64,000 nt of DNA from Pseudoips prasinana (taxonomy: Eukaryota; Arthropoda; Insecta; Lepidoptera; Nolidae): assembly GCA_951640165.1 (NCBI GenBank), contig OX621260.1, positions 11,736,001 to 11,800,000 on the forward strand. The letters run 5' to 3'. The notes under the pieces are model-generated. The model did not search any database. It was not told the DNA's origin and saw only the letters and a program-made list of their open reading frames with translations. This document shows positions 1 through 10,665 of this stretch, piece by piece. The translations under genes were made by a program, and so were the position numbers. How positions within the stretch are numbered: the first letter of the stretch is position 1; the number at the start of each line of letters is the position of its first letter.

Positions 1-860
1 TTGCTGGATGGTATTTGTTGAGCGTTTGGTCAAAAATTCGTTCACAATGATGGCCTTGTGCGAAGGCGCACTATCGTGGTGCAAAATCCAAGAATTTTTT
101 TTCCACAAATCTGGCCTTTTTCGTCGAATTTGCACTCTTAAACGCCGCATAACGCTCAAATAATATTCTTTATTTACCGTTCGACCTTCCGGTAGGAATT
201 CAGAGTGCACAACACCGCGATAGTCAAAGAAAACAGTCAACATGACTCGTTCTACCATGTCCTCAGCGACTTTCATGCGATTGAGTTTGTGGAGAAAAGT
301 CAGATCTTAGCCGAGCGGCAACATGTTTCATACCCAAATGATTAGTTAAAATGGTACGAATCGACTCGTAAGATACAGAGAAAGTTTGGCGGCTATCTAT
401 CTCCGAGCTGAATGAGGATTTTCAGTCACTATTTCCTTCACTTTTACGATGTTAACTTCAGTTGCAGACGTTGATGGCCTACCAGAGCGAGGCAAATCTT
501 TCATCACATCTCGACCGCTTTTGAACGCTTTGAACCACTCATAAGCACGAGTTTTTGATAAGGTCGATTCACCGTAAGCCTTCTGTAATATTTTCAGTGA
601 CTCCGAACACGAAATTCCATTAGCGATGCAAAATTTACTCTTTGTTCGATGTTTTTGTCCATTATGAAATTCGTAATACACACTGTATATGATATTACTA
701 CAACCAGCACTGTATTTAATATAAATAACAGATGCTACTCAAACTCCGCGCCAAAATGGAAAACAGTTGTGCCAATCTAACAACAACAAAAAGAAACAAA
801 AATTTCAATTTGGAACTATAAACAAGTCATCCATTCCCGATACTTTTTTGACTGAATGTA
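1..860 (-). mobile_element. Truncated mariner (family M1), copy 1
   Basis: This is a mariner-type DNA transposon running off the left window edge. Its end is at 835-860, where the terminal repeat contains 'cccgatacttttttgactga', the same as at 15513-15537. Bases 1-250 closely match 14709-14950, the central transposase region of copy 2. About 160 bp present in copy 2 (14951-15106) are missing near 245. A piece lost from copy 2 is kept here at about 310-510. The N-terminal reading frame (397-681) encodes the helix-turn-helix part, with 'RAYEWFKAFKSGR' and 'RSGRPS' recognisable as mariner-like. No intact transposase can be made. It probably lies in the first intron of mth-like gene A. Confidence 0.85.
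397..681 (-). pseudogene. Mariner transposase N-terminal fragment
   Basis: A 94-codon open frame encodes the DNA-binding part of a mariner transposase. It begins 'MYYEFHNGQKHRTKSKFC', passes a helix-turn-helix segment with 'LQKAYGESTLSKTRAYEWF', and includes 'SGRDVMKDLPRSGRPS', the linker between the two helix-turn-helix modules. The frame ends about 95 residues in, well before the DD34D catalytic domain, so the protein would be inactive. The homologous part of copy 2 at 15180-15360 is shorter and shifted. Confidence 0.8.
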
Positions 861-926
861 TGACTTCATATAATATGACTTCTAGGTTAGTATAGTGGTA
901 GCAAGCATGTTTAACAGCTGATATAA

Positions 927-1160
927 TAATATCCTGCATTATTCCCACACGGCCATCTTATCCCAAACTAAGCAGAACTGCTTGTACTATGGCAACCGGA
1001 AATCTGATATACTACATTATAATAATTTTCTTTTGTAACTACGTATTTATATAGATTACACTCAGACTCAGGACTAACAGATATGTTCATGCACACAAAT
1101 ATCAGTCCTGGGTGGGAATCGAACAAAGCAAGCATTTGCCACCACGCCAACAGGCCCGTA
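927..1160 (-). repeat. SINE-A copy 1 (tRNA-derived)
   Basis: This SINE reads on the minus strand. Its tRNA-like head (about 1085-1160) includes a box-B-like 'TTCGATTCCCACC' and the element's 'GGCCTGTTGGCGTGG' start. The body carries 'cagactcaggac' and 'cccaaactaagcag', shared with copies at 4029, 7084, 21017, 52420, 54026 and 59988. The head stops about 18 bp from the splice donor of mth-like gene A exon 1 (1179-1184). Confidence 0.8.
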
Positions 1161-1184
1161 TATAGTTAACAAATATACACTTAC

Positions 1185-1508
1185 CTCTGTGAGATGAGCT
1201 GCAAAAAGATATGTAATATCAAATGAAGCATTTCTAAATTCAGGATTATCTTGTAATATTCCTGGTATCACTTTAAATATATCATTAAAATCTTTATTCG
1301 TCTCCTGCACGTTCTGATCGTATACTTTTATGTTAGAAAAATTAATGAGTTTATTATATTTTTGGCACACATTAAATCGTTTCAAAATCTGATCCAGAGG
1401 GCAACATTTATAGATACAAGTTTTGTTAATACACTCCGAATTATTAATAAATTCATTAGCAGCGACACTGGTCAATATAAATAAATTTAACAATATTTTC
1501 AGTATCAT
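1185..1508 (-). CDS. Methuselah-like GPCR gene A, first coding exon
   Basis: This exon encodes the start of a methuselah-like secretin-family receptor. The ATG at 1508 opens 108 codons ending in phase 0 at a good donor (GAG|gtaagt, 1179-1184). Residues 1-17 (MILKILLNLFILTSVAA) form a signal peptide. Then comes 'ECINKTCIYKCCPLD', matching the CxRKCCP motif typical of Mth ectodomains, and several N-glycosylation sites (NNS, NKT, NFS, NAS). The exon ends 'AAHLTE'. In paralogue C the next exon (starting 'DGQLYV') also begins in phase 0, so the joint is compatible. The remaining exons must lie left of base 1. It is the downstream member of a tandem minus-strand cluster with genes B and C. The ligand is unknown. 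Confidence 0.85.
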
Positions 1509-1629
1509 GGTAACGTTTGGTAATGAAAAGCATGAAGGTTGCTTTTAAAATATGTGGCCTACTCGGTACAACAACCTGACAGGATGTAAACGACAACTTA
1601 ACGCAAATTGCGATAACAATTTGTATGCT

Positions 1630-2010
1630 TTTATCATCATCATCATCACCATATCAGCTGAAAGTCATCCACAACTCAAGATCTCCCCCAAGATCTCCAC
1701 AACTGCCAGTCTTGAGTTGCCCGTATCCAACGGCATCCCGTTACCTTTGTAAGATCGTTGATCTACCTACATTTCATTATATACTACTAAATATCATATT
1801 TTGAGAAATTTAGACAAGTAACTGATCGGCCAACAGATATTATCGTCTTTATCATATCAGCCGAAACACGTTCACAGCTGGACAAAGGCCTACCCCAAGG
1901 ATCTCCACAATAGCCGGTCCTGCGCAGCCCGCATACAGCGGCTTCCCGCAACCCTTGCAAGATCGTCGGGCATATGGGCGTACCTTCCAGAAACACTGGA
2001 ACCGAGAGGG
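1630..2010 (-). repeat. Two LINE 3' tails (family L), minus orientation
   Basis: Two consecutive degenerate copies (about 1630-1760 and 1845-2010) of a very common tail start with (tcatca)n and 'atatcagc(t/c)gaaa'. Read on the minus strand, this family ends in a peptide like 'RWTDDL..VAG..W...AQDR..W..LGEAFVQQW', the C-terminus of a LINE reverse-transcriptase ORF. Both copies are too mutated to translate cleanly. Confidence 0.7.
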
Positions 2011-2164
2011 GAAGGTAAAAAGAGGTTGAGTATTCTTCTTAGGGAGGTGCTTGCCGGTTACTCATCTCACGGTGTAAAAGAAATCTTTAACATGAGTCCT
2101 GCGGGGAGGTGGGTCGGAGGATGGAGTAAATATCTTTATGTAAAACATTTATAGAATAGAATAT

Positions 2165-2375
2165 AGCTGTGTGGTGACGGCGGCGAACATCAGAATAGAG
2201 GGTGTAGAAGTCGACCCGAGGGAACATTTGCCAGAGGACGGGTAGCAGCTTCTTTCTGAGCACTATGACCGCCAACCCGACTGCCAAGCACGGCGATTAT
2301 AACATTTCCCCAAGATTACTCTTGGGGAGGCTTTGTCCAGCTGTGGATTTATAACAGCTATCATGGTGACAACAT
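2165..2375 (+). repeat. Repeat family K copy 1
   Basis: This is an interspersed repeat containing 'gtagaagtcgacccgaggga', 'aggacgggtagcagcttct' and 'cttggggaggctttgtccag'. Related copies lie at 26516, 28375, 34120 (split), 36536, 54340 (minus) and 57130 (split). The last third resembles the family L LINE tail, so K may be a SINE or LINE fragment sharing that 3' end. Confidence 0.7.
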
Positions 2376-2465
2376 GCCATCAATAACATTTATGGAAAAC
2401 TCTCAGGCATTCGGTTTTCTTACGATGTTTTTCTTTGCCGCTGTAAGAACGAGATAGTTAAATTT

Positions 2466-2715
2466 TTATACGCTATGTGCGTATTATTTTTCGACATGAT
2501 CTCGAAATCCGCAGGCGAACTAAAGTAATCGACATAGCCCGAATAATTGCCAAACTGAAATGCCAATTACCGGACACATAGCTCGGAGAACTGACGGCCG
2601 CTGGAGCAGAAAAGTTCTCGAGTGGGGACCACGAACCGGAAGGTGACGTAGGCAGGCCACCCACAAGGGGTTTCAATGATCTTAGACGGGTGGCGGGATA
2701 CTGATACGATGATAA
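2466..2715 (+). pseudogene. LINE reverse-transcriptase C-terminus remnant (family L)
   Basis: Read on the plus strand, this gives the end of a LINE ORF: 'RTKVIDIARIIAKLK', then 'GHIARRTDGRWSRKVLEWG' and 'PRTGRR', followed by a damaged 'R.T..F..D' part and an ATG-rich end near 2710. It is the longest coding remnant of family L here and links the short tails elsewhere to a LINE. Two stops follow 'HKGF', so it is dead. Confidence 0.7.
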
Positions 2716-3590
2716 TGATGCACGTGAATTTCAAAAGTCAGTGGTGCATCCCTTGGGAATGAAGTCGAGATCACAGACTCTACAGTCCAACGGTCTCCGT
2801 TGAGGAATTATCGTTCTGGGTCTCAATTTAATTAAGATGAACAATATGATCATGATGAAGACGTGTAAAATTACATTCTAGAAACGTACAAATTAAAGTT
2901 ACGGTTATAGTTTGCGGTAAACAATCTCTTACGCCCTGTAAATTATCACACTATATTTATAATATCACTGCGGGTTTTAATATTTGTGGGTGTAGATAGT
3001 AAACACGTCCAAATGACTAGGTACTGATTTCGCCATCCGTTGATAAAATTTATACATAATACCTATGGAGCTCTGCCGTTTTGTCTTAAAATCAGACATT
3101 GGCATTAACCCTTTCTTATTCTTTATTGCACGTAGAAAATAAACATTTATACCAGTATATTTGTAAATTAATGGACAAAGGCGAGCTTAACTCATTGATG
3201 ACTTTTCTTCCAGCAAACCACTGATAGATGGAGATTTGTAGAAGTAGGGTAAAACAGTGTACCACATCAAAAAGAAAAAAAATGCTGCAACCAACTGGTA
3301 GAAATAGACATTTATCTTGATACTAAAACATACTTTCTTAAAGGATCACCAATATCCTTAGCCACCGCATATCTTACAGTACACAAATATACAGTTTAAT
3401 ACATTTTTTACACCAATGTTTAGACTAAAGATGCTTTTTATATGTCAGAGTATGCATAGGGCGATATATATAATCAAATTTTCTTTTAAAGTAAATATCC
3501 TTTAAAGTAATGATTTCGATTACTTAAGTTACGTAAAGTTAAACAACATTTTTCTTTTTATTTATTTATTACTTACTTATTCTTAATGAG
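2716..3590. other. Non-coding stretch between genes A and B
   Basis: No gene is visible. About 3110-3275 shares 'ggcgagcttaactca' and 'gggtaaaacagtgtac' with 55605-55765 and begins with a 'tctttattgcac' motif. That motif fits the antisense 3' end of a CR1-like LINE. The rest is AT-rich and unremarkable. Confidence 0.5.
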
Positions 3591-3599
3591 TATTCAACT

Positions 3600-4460
3600 G
3601 ACCTAACCAATAACGCTCAAAATAACAACACTTACATAGGTATATTTTAATGCATTTTCCTTTAAAATTATCGACTGCCAAATGGCTCAAAGTAAAGAAC
3701 TTATGTAACCATAACAATTCAATCAATAGAATTGATTGCTCTTTCGCTCAAAAATAATTAATATTATTTTATCAACTATCACAATGGATTTTCACAACCC
3801 TTAAAAGTGACACTTCTAGTCAGCAAAGATGTCTTATTTGATTGCCACATCGCTCAAATTGAATTAAAATTATTTAATCGAAAGTTTTTTCAACCTTAAT
3901 AATAGATTGCCACATCGAACCCCTACGCTCAAAAACTATGTAACAGAAGGAAACGATTGCCATATGCATCAAACACAAGTAATTCTTTCATATTCCAATG
4001 ACTTTTTTAGTTATTAATAATAATAATAGCCTGGGACATTATTCACATACGGCCATCTGATCCCAAACTAAGTAGTGCTTGTCTTATGGAAACCGAAACC
4101 TATATAACTGATATACTACATATACTAATTTTCTTTTATAAATACAAACTTCTATAGATAATTACACCCAGACACAGGACATACAGTCATGTTCATGCAC
4201 ACGAAATTTTGTCCTGGATGGGAATCGAACCCACGACCTGCGGCGTGAAAAGAAAGTATCTACCAACCACGCCAACCGGCCCGTCAAAATGATGTAATCG
4301 TTTGTTACAACACTTATAACTTGAAAACTTTTATACCAATGACAAAAATTAATTAAATGTAGTCGATGCCACAACACTCAAAAGTATGGAAATCATATTC
4401 CAAGAAATATATTCTAATGTGTATATGATCAATAAAATAGACTGCCACTTAGTCCTTGTG
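3600..4460. repeat. Degenerate tandem motif 'TGCCA..CGCTCAAA', split by a SINE
   Basis: A short motif, best form 'gattgccacatcgctcaaa', recurs in decayed form near 3604, 3676, 3734, 3840, 3902, 3957, 4370 and 4441. Spacing is often 55-65 bp, sometimes about double. SINE-A copy 2 interrupts the array. It looks like an old minisatellite lying downstream of gene B; no function is evident. Confidence 0.5.
4029..4285 (-). repeat. SINE-A copy 2
   Basis: This is a nearly complete minus-strand copy. The head reads 'GGCCGGTTGGCGTGGTTGG' with a box-B-like 'GGTTCGATTCCCATCC', followed by 'tgtgcatgaacatgac' and an AT-rich tail at about 4010-4030 ('attattaataataataata'). RNA polymerase III promoter boxes are visible. 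Confidence 0.85.
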
Positions 4461-4544
4461 TAATGGACTCCAACTAACAATTATTCCAAAAATATCATAA
4501 ATTGCTTCTTCAATCAAGAAATGATGGAAAAGTATTGAGATTTT

Positions 4545-4642
4545 ATCGTCCCAATCTGTTTTCGGGAAGCCACTGGATGCGGCACAAGACCGGCCATTGT
4601 GGAAGTCCTTGGGGAAGCCTTTGTCCAGCAGTGGACGATCTG
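4545..4642 (+). repeat. LINE 3' tail (family L) directly after gene B stop codon
   Basis: 'gggaagccactggatgcgg', 'caagaccggccattgtgga' and 'gcctttgtccagcagtgga' match the family L tail. The tail ends about 5 bp from the gene B stop codon (4648-4650). It therefore lies in what should be that gene's 3' untranslated region, antisense to it. Confidence 0.75.
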
Positions 4643-4647
4643 ATTTT

Positions 4648-4798
4648 TTAGTTCTTTGGTGTTGTTTGTTTGTCTTCAAAACCCTTATTCTCCTGTCCCA
4701 ACTCAGATAACATTTGTGCTTCTATATAATTTTTAAGAATGGTGCGGATTTCAGCCCGTGCTTCATTCGCCGCAGTTTTTCCCGTTACTTCTCTATAC
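4648..4798 (-). CDS. mth-like gene B, last exon (cytoplasmic tail)
   Basis: The acceptor 'tgttttctag' precedes G|TAT AGA GAA, completing an Arg codon from the previous exon. Fifty codons follow, giving 'RYREVTGKTAANEARAEIR' and ending 'QTTPKN' with TAA at 4648-4650. Gene C's tail also begins RY and ends PKN, which supports homology. The tail is rich in charged residues, as expected for the cytoplasmic end of a GPCR. Confidence 0.8.
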
Positions 4799-4924
4799 CT
4801 AGAAAACAAATGTCACGTTAAGGGCTAAAATAATATATAATTTAAAATAAATAGAAGTAAAATAATTTTTCTGTTAATTAACCCCTTACTCATCATCAAT
4901 TTAAAATAATAATCTCTAATAATG

Positions 4925-5048
4925 AACAGACGCCAGCACATCAAGGTACCCCAATCTGTCAAATTTCCCCAATTGAAAGTGAAGCTTATGCTTTTGTTAT
5001 AAAGTTGAAAATCTATAAAAGAAATTTGGATGTGCTGGTGTATGTACA
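4925..5048. mobile_element. Hairpin MITE copy 1
   Basis: This inverted-repeat element starts 'acagacgccagcacatcaa' and ends with the reverse complement 'gtgctggtgtatgtac'. The inner arms contain 'caatctgtcaaatttcccca' and its complement. The same family is found at 15917, 20039, 23794, 35518, 41011 and 50072. It has no coding capacity. Confidence 0.8.
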
Positions 5049-5054
5049 GCGCGT

Positions 5055-5480
5055 CAACAGACACAATACAATTATTATACAATGATTGGTGGATTGACAA
5101 CTCCTGCTACGGTGTTCGCATTGAAGCGCGCCGTTATAAACATAAAGCCCGCCATAACAATAATATTTAATTATAAACTTAATATAGACAGAATATATCT
5201 AGTAAAATATAATATTCTGAAATTTCAAAAATTAAAAGGTAAGTATTCATTTTGAGAATAACTTAAATAAGCTTGCTAAGTTACTAAATCATGTTATTTC
5301 GAAATTACTTCATACGAACCGCAGTCGCAGCGCACGTAATATAGGTACCTACTTACATTTATTTACCTAGAAATAACTATATTACTACAAACCTGTTCTG
5401 ACTATTTGACAAGCGCTTTTTTAATTATACCTGAATAAAAATCTTTTTCATTTAGTTTTACTTTAGTCTTTTGATCACTT
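5055..5480. other. Intron sequence without visible features
   Basis: AT-rich DNA in the last intron of gene B region. I see no exon, tRNA gene or clear repeat. A short stretch near 5390-5450 shares 'tacaaacctgttctgacta' with 40608-40626. Confidence 0.4.
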
Positions 5481-5484
5481 GTAA

Positions 5485-5650
5485 TTGTGAAAGTTTGTGG
5501 ATGTATTGATGTCTGTTACTCTTTCACGCGTAAACTGCCGAACAGATTTAGATGAAACTTTGTAGTAATATAGCTTATATATCCAAATAACACATAGGTT
5601 ATAATTAATACAGTTTAAACAGGTGAAACTGCAGGGCACAGCTTGTGACT
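5485..5650 (+). repeat. RTE-like tail repeat (family T) copy
   Basis: The stretch contains 'gtgaaagtttgtggatgta', 'gttactctttcacgcgtaaa' and 'gggcacagcttg'. This is the structure of a common short repeat beginning 'gcgaaagtttgtgag' and ending '(g)gggcacagcta'. Sister copies lie at 16998, 32971, 38990, 52873 (minus), 54556 and 55163. Confidence 0.6.
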
Positions 5651-5902
5651 ATTACATGAGATGTGTATGATACTGAAAGTCCCAACTCCTCTGAGTATAT
5701 CTAAAGAACGGGACTGTAAGTTAAAAGTTCTACGACGGTTTCTGCCTGTGGACAACTACGTTCTATTTCAGTAGAAAATCATCTACTTTTTACACCTGAC
5801 TAAAATAAAATAGCTACTGGTAATCGAGCTTGCTACTAGACTAAAACGGCAGTTACCTCGGACAGATGATAGCTCAAGCAACATTATTTACAAATTACTA
5901 AC

Positions 5903-6094
5903 CTTTCTTTAATGTCAGTCAATATCGTCCTTCTGCATAAAAATGCAATGAAGATGAAGAGGCCAAGAAGATAATTGTAGGAATAAATACAGAATACAAA
6001 GTATTTTGCCTCATAAGGCAGGAACAGATCGCAAACCATTTTGCATATACATCCGACTCCAATGATAGCGAAAATAATGATATACAGGATGAAC
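5903..6094 (-). CDS. mth-like gene B exon: membrane segments 6 and 7
   Basis: The acceptor 'tttaattccag' is followed by G|TTC ATC CTG, giving 'RFILYIIIFAIIGVGCICKM' (segment 6), the loop 'VCDLFLPYEAKYFVF' and 'YNYLLGLFIFIAFLC' (segment 7). It ends 'RRTILTDIKE' plus AG|gttagt. It aligns with gene C 46723-46908, two codons shorter there. Both exons carry phase 2 at each end. Confidence 0.85.
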
Positions 6095-6119
6095 CTGGAA
6101 TTAAAGACACATTTCAATA

Positions 6120-6910
6120 AAACTATAAAATATCAAAGGTAAGGTTAATAAGAACCAGAATTTTTATTTGTAAAACATAGGTATTTACATAAAGGTTAGA
6201 ACAATTACATAATTATGGGCGCTATTATTTGCCGTGAAGGTGTACAAATATAATTTAAGCTACTTAAGAACTAAACGAGAACTTAATATAAAAATAAAAA
6301 ATTCAGAAAAAATAAGTTTAATAATATAATAATAATGATGTATATAATAATAATAATGTATATAATAATATAAATATGTAATATAATGATGTTATATTTG
6401 AAAAATGAATATATATATATATACATATAATATCTCAAAATACTTAAAAATTAGGACAATGTTATATTACATTATCATTTAAAAATTCTTCAACAGCATA
6501 ATAACATTTCTCCAATAAAAGTGAGTGGAGAGTTTTCTTAAACTTTTTAGGTGTATATGTAATTTTTGGGTATTTTATTATAAATTTTCAGGCTATTCTA
6601 AAAACGCCTTTTATCATTTTATGTGGCAAAGTTGTTTTATGTATAAGAGTATTTTTTATATCGGACAGGTTTTGAAATTCATGTACATGAATTGATTTTA
6701 ACAAATAAAGAATGTACAAAGTAAACATAGCTAAGTCTTCTTTAATTATTTAAGACAATACTTTGGGCTAATAAAAGGTCATGTTTACAGCTAATTTTTA
6801 ACACATGCAGCCTAAAGAATCCAAGAAAAAGATTAACAATTACAATGCAACGCTTTTCTTATTTTTGTAGTGAATCTGGTATTATTTTATTTTGTTAAAC
6901 GTCTAAATAA
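6120..6910. other. AT-rich intron with simple repeats
   Basis: This part of the 9.6-kb intron of gene B contains (aat)n and (at)n microsatellites at about 6318-6432. No ORF with a recognisable product is present on either strand. 6560-6740 has the look of an old LINE 3' end, but I cannot assign it. Confidence 0.45.
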
Positions 6911-7083
6911 TACTAAAAAGCCTTCGATGATACAACAGCGCCTCGATTCCAATAATTTCCTAGCTTATATAATATTAGCAGGAAATTAATTAACCTCTTC
7001 ACATGATACGCATTACTGAGTAAGACATAATTAAGCGTATTTAATAATAACCCACGCCTACTATAAGAAAATGAACATAATAA

Positions 7084-7327
7084 TATCCTGACATTAGTCA
7101 CACACGGCCGTCTGATCCCATACTAAGTAGAGCTTGTATTATGGAAATCCGATATCTGATATATATACTAATTTTCTGTTGTAAATAGGTAGGTACATAC
7201 TTATATAGATAATTACACCCAGACAAACAGACATGTTCATGCATACAAATATCTGTCCTAGATGGGAATGAATCCATGACCTGCGGCGTGAAAGGCACGC
7301 ATTTACCAACCACGCCAACCGGCCCGG
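7084..7327 (-). repeat. SINE-A copy 3
   Basis: Minus-strand copy with 'GGCCGGTTGGCGTGGTTGG' at the head, a damaged box B ('GGATTCATTCCCATC') and the shared body 'cccagacaaacagacatgtt'. It lies inside the 15.7-to-6.1-kb intron of gene B. Confidence 0.8.
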
Positions 7328-7515
7328 CTGTTATAAATACATAGTTATATAGATAATGACAAACAGACATGTTTATGAACACATTTTTTTTTTATGTGCA
7401 CTTCTCACTTTCTCCCACTTTCGAAAATAAATAAACACAGTCGTAGTAACAGCCGTTAGCTAGGTCAGAGACGCCTATACGATAAAGTAGGTAATGTAAG
7501 TTTATTTACTTACTA

Positions 7516-7760
7516 GCTGACCTGGCGAACTTCGTTCCGCCTAACAGTAGAATCTTTAATTTTTTTAGTTATTTTAGATAGATAGATACACTTTATTGCA
7601 CAAACTATAAAAAGCATTTTACAGAAAAAACTTAATATTTAAATAATGTACAATTGGCGGTCTTATCGCATAATAGCGATTTCTTCCAGACAACCGTAGT
7701 ATGAACTAGCATAATTGAAAATGACAGGCAGCTGATAGTGTACCGTCGTCAGTTCTACAG
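7516..7760 (-). repeat. LINE 3' UTR remnants
   Basis: 'ctagctgacctggcgaacttcgttccgcc' (7514-7542) is the decayed start of a frequent lepidopteran tail repeat. It is followed by 'gatacactttattgcacaa' and 'ggcggtcttatcgcataat', which read as the antisense 3' UTR of a CR1-like LINE. Confidence 0.55.
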
Positions 7761-7969
7761 AGTGTAGTGTCCTAACCTAATAATAAATATACTACATATA
7801 TTAATGTACTTACAAACAATGATATCCAAACATAAACAAATATAATAAACTAATAAATATTGCATAATTCCATAAATAAATAAATAAATTTATATTAAAA
7901 ATGGAAACGGAAATTAAATAAATTGTCAAGTAGCAGGACTAATCTAACTAGTATTATTATTATTATTTG

Positions 7970-8340
7970 TTTGGGGCTTGATGCCTTGATGGCATCTTGC
8001 TACCTCGACCATTACTGATCTATTGTAGCAGAGCTCCTTGACTTTGTCAAAGTTCACTGCTCAATCCTACAGCTTTCAAAAACTCCCAGATTGATTGTGC
8101 AGTGAGTGTTTGTATCTCTTCAGGTTGCATAATATGCTGTCCTAAGTGGATACTTCTACAACGCATTAGTGGCCCGCACGAGCACAGAATATGCAAAGGA
8201 GTTTCCTCTGATTCTTGGCAGAATCTGCAAGTTGTGCTGTCGGCCAACTTTAGGTTGAACATGTGCTTATTCAGCTTGCAGTGTCCGGTGAGATTTCTAA
8301 CTAGTAACGTAAACACTGGTTTTTCACCATATTTTTAAAC
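7970..8340 (-). pseudogene. LINE ORF C-terminus with CCHC-like zinc knuckle
   Basis: The frame at 8047-8316 ends a non-LTR retrotransposon ORF: 'LVRNLTGHCKLNKHMFNLKL', then 'CRFCQESEETPLHILCSC', a C-x2-C...H-x3-C arrangement typical of the end of the RNase H region in R1/Jockey-type LINEs. Only this 3' part is present; it sits beside other LINE fragments in the gene B intron. Confidence 0.7.
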
Positions 8341-8459
8341 GATATTATATTTTGAGCACGCCGTATTGATTTGGCACTGGTAGTGCATTCCACAGTCGAA
8401 TTGCTTGTACAGCAAAAGACTTATCTAGGAAGTCTGTATAGAGCACCGGCATTGTAAGC

Positions 8460-8780
8460 TTCAAAAATTTTCTGATGATCTCAAATCGTTCCTTAAGGTA
8501 GTGGGGGCTAGCGGGATTGAACAAAATATTGTAAAGTATGGATGAAATGTGAGGTTTTTGAGTTTTTTTGCGAAATTCGGATACATGATCATATTTTCGA
8601 AGACCAAATATGAATCGTATGCAGAAGTTTTGAAGACGCTCAAGTTTGTCAAGCTTGTCCTCCGTAAGATTGAGACAGCTGGCATCTGCGTCGTCAAGGA
8701 CTGGGAGTAGGAGAGACTGTGCAAGCGCAATTTTGGTGGAGGTTGGAAGGAAATTTCGTAACCTACGGAGCGCACCCGCA
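8460..8780 (-). pseudogene. LINE post-RT fragment
   Basis: Minus-strand translation shows, across frames, elements such as 'LRSSENF', 'LQNFCIRFIFGLRKYDHVS' and 'EVGRKF..LRS'-like pieces. It resembles 44100-44380, where a comparable '[17 protein letters not shown]' can be read. It is a thumb or C-terminal fragment of a non-LTR retrotransposon, frameshifted and dead. Confidence 0.6.
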
Positions 8781-9639
8781 GTCGCGTATAGTCTGCGACT
8801 AGTTTCCTGTAATTGTTTTTTACTTAATTAATTCTACTTAATTTCATTTTATTTTTGCTTATTCCAAATTGAGTTATATTTTTATTGACAATAGCTGTAC
8901 CCGTGCTTCATTCGCGTGTTAATACGGTTGGAATTTCTTTATTTCTCAAAGATTTACAATCACTTCGGGGAGAAACAAGATATTTGTACATAATTAAACT
9001 ACAAATATTACATAATTGAAAAGTACACACTGCGCATAATATAAAATAATTTGCTAAACAACGTAGCATTAACAATTGGTAAATAATGTAGTTGTGTAGG
9101 TAGAGGTGAATAATAACCGGCGCGCTGCGCTCACGCCCTTTGTCCGTTGTAAGTAAGTGAGCAAATTTTAAGAGGCATTTACACTGAGTGTGAATATGTT
9201 TACCATTTTTATTTTATTTTCTTGTTATTATTGTTCGGTAGAGCCTTTGGAAATATGTTGTTTTGATATTTTTTTGTAAATATATGCTGTCTTAGCGTTT
9301 TTTATATGGTAAGGTAATGCATTAAAATATTGTGCTCCTTGGTATACAATTGTCCTTTTACCATAATTGGTTCTTTGTTTGTATAGTATTATATAGTTCA
9401 ATAAGTTGTTTATAATTTTAATACCAACACTATCGCATTAGGTCAAGACCTGTAATGATAGGTTTTAAGGAGAGAAATAATAAAATAAATAAATATTGTG
9501 TGCCCTTCTTGAACTTCGTGTTTGTACTTGTATCTTTTATGTAAGTTTTATTTCTGTGTGTATGTCTTTGTTTAATATTTTATGTATCAAAATTGCTGTA
9601 TTGTATTAGTAAATTTGTGTAATATTTTATAATTTGGTT

Positions 9640-10440
9640 TCAGTATAAAGCTTGTGTTGGAGTAAAATAATTGTAATGAAATAGAACTTTTATTAATTTA
9701 TTTTGCGACTTCTGTAATGTCTGAATGTGTACTTTAGCAGCTGACCCCCAGACCTCGATTAGGTAATCAATGTGAGGTTTAACTAATGAGTTATATATAA
9801 TGTAACGGATTTTTAAGGGTATGCATCTTGCTATACTACGTAAGGTCCCAGTTAATTTACATAATTTTGAACGTATCTTGTCGATATGTGGCTTTTTTGT
9901 TTTTGGCTGCAAAAAATATGTAGTTGGTTTTATCTGCATTTATAGTCAATAAATTGGATAGAAACCATTTTTCTAAGGTGTGAAGATGAGTCTGTGCGTC
10001 TTTTATGACAGTGTCGATAGAATTTCCATAGTAAAACAGACAGGTATCGTCAGCATAAAGTGAGATATGACCTTTTAGGCCTATTTCATGGACGTCATTT
10101 ATGTAGATGAGGAATAAAAGTGGGCGTAATATAGAGCCTTGTGGGACGCCACATTTGATTAATTTTGGTTCACTTATATGCTCATTTATATTAACTACCT
10201 GGTACCGTCATGTTAAGTAAGATTGAAATATTTGAAGCGCGTTTCCTGTAATACCAATGCGTTCCAATTTACGTAATAGCAATTTGTGACTAACAGTATC
10301 AAATGCCTTTTTTAGGACAATAAATACACGTAAACCTAGGCGTTTCTGGTCAATATTAGTTTTAAGTTTTGTAATCAGGTCAGTTGTTGCTGAAAGTGTA
10401 TTAATTTTTTTTCTAAATCCATATTGACAGTCAAATAAAG
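9640..10440 (-). pseudogene. Reverse transcriptase remnant
   Basis: Minus-strand reading gives 'FDCQYGFRKKINTLSATTD', then 'KKAFDTVSHKLLLRKLERI', 'CGVPQGSILRPLLFLIYIND' and 'LYADDTCLFYYG', the classical RT motifs including YADD. The residue before LKKAFD is Val where the first catalytic Asp is expected, and a TGA follows 'FQSYLT'. A post-RT segment 'PHIDKIRSKLCKLTGTLRSI' runs to 9640. This is inactive. Confidence 0.8.
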
Positions 10441-10665
10441 TTAAATAATAATAATAATGTTTTATTCTCTCACCACAATATTACAGAATACATTGTATAA
10501 GGTGTATTAGTTATAGGTAGAAATTATAATATTGTGGGAGACTGGTGCCTAAACTAGGCTCAAGGCCTGTATTTCAGGACACCAGGTCTCCACGCTTTAT
10601 GAAGAGATACATTTATTATACATTCTAAGGAATAATAGGATCACATGCATATGTACATAATTTGA
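10441..10665. repeat. Insertion inside the LINE
   Basis: Starting at an (aat)n run, this AT-rich block ('gttttattctctcaccaca' ... 'acaccaggtctccacgctt') breaks the LINE reading between its middle region and RT. It is probably another retrotransposon 3' end; I do not recognise the family. Confidence 0.5.

Noticed and set aside
4162..4377. tRNA gene at the box A/B match
   Set aside because: The full cloverleaf is not present; the sequence is the head of SINE-A, repeated seven times with a common body.
8102..8338. 78-codon plus ORF
   Set aside because: Antisense shadow of the LINE C-terminus with the zinc knuckle.
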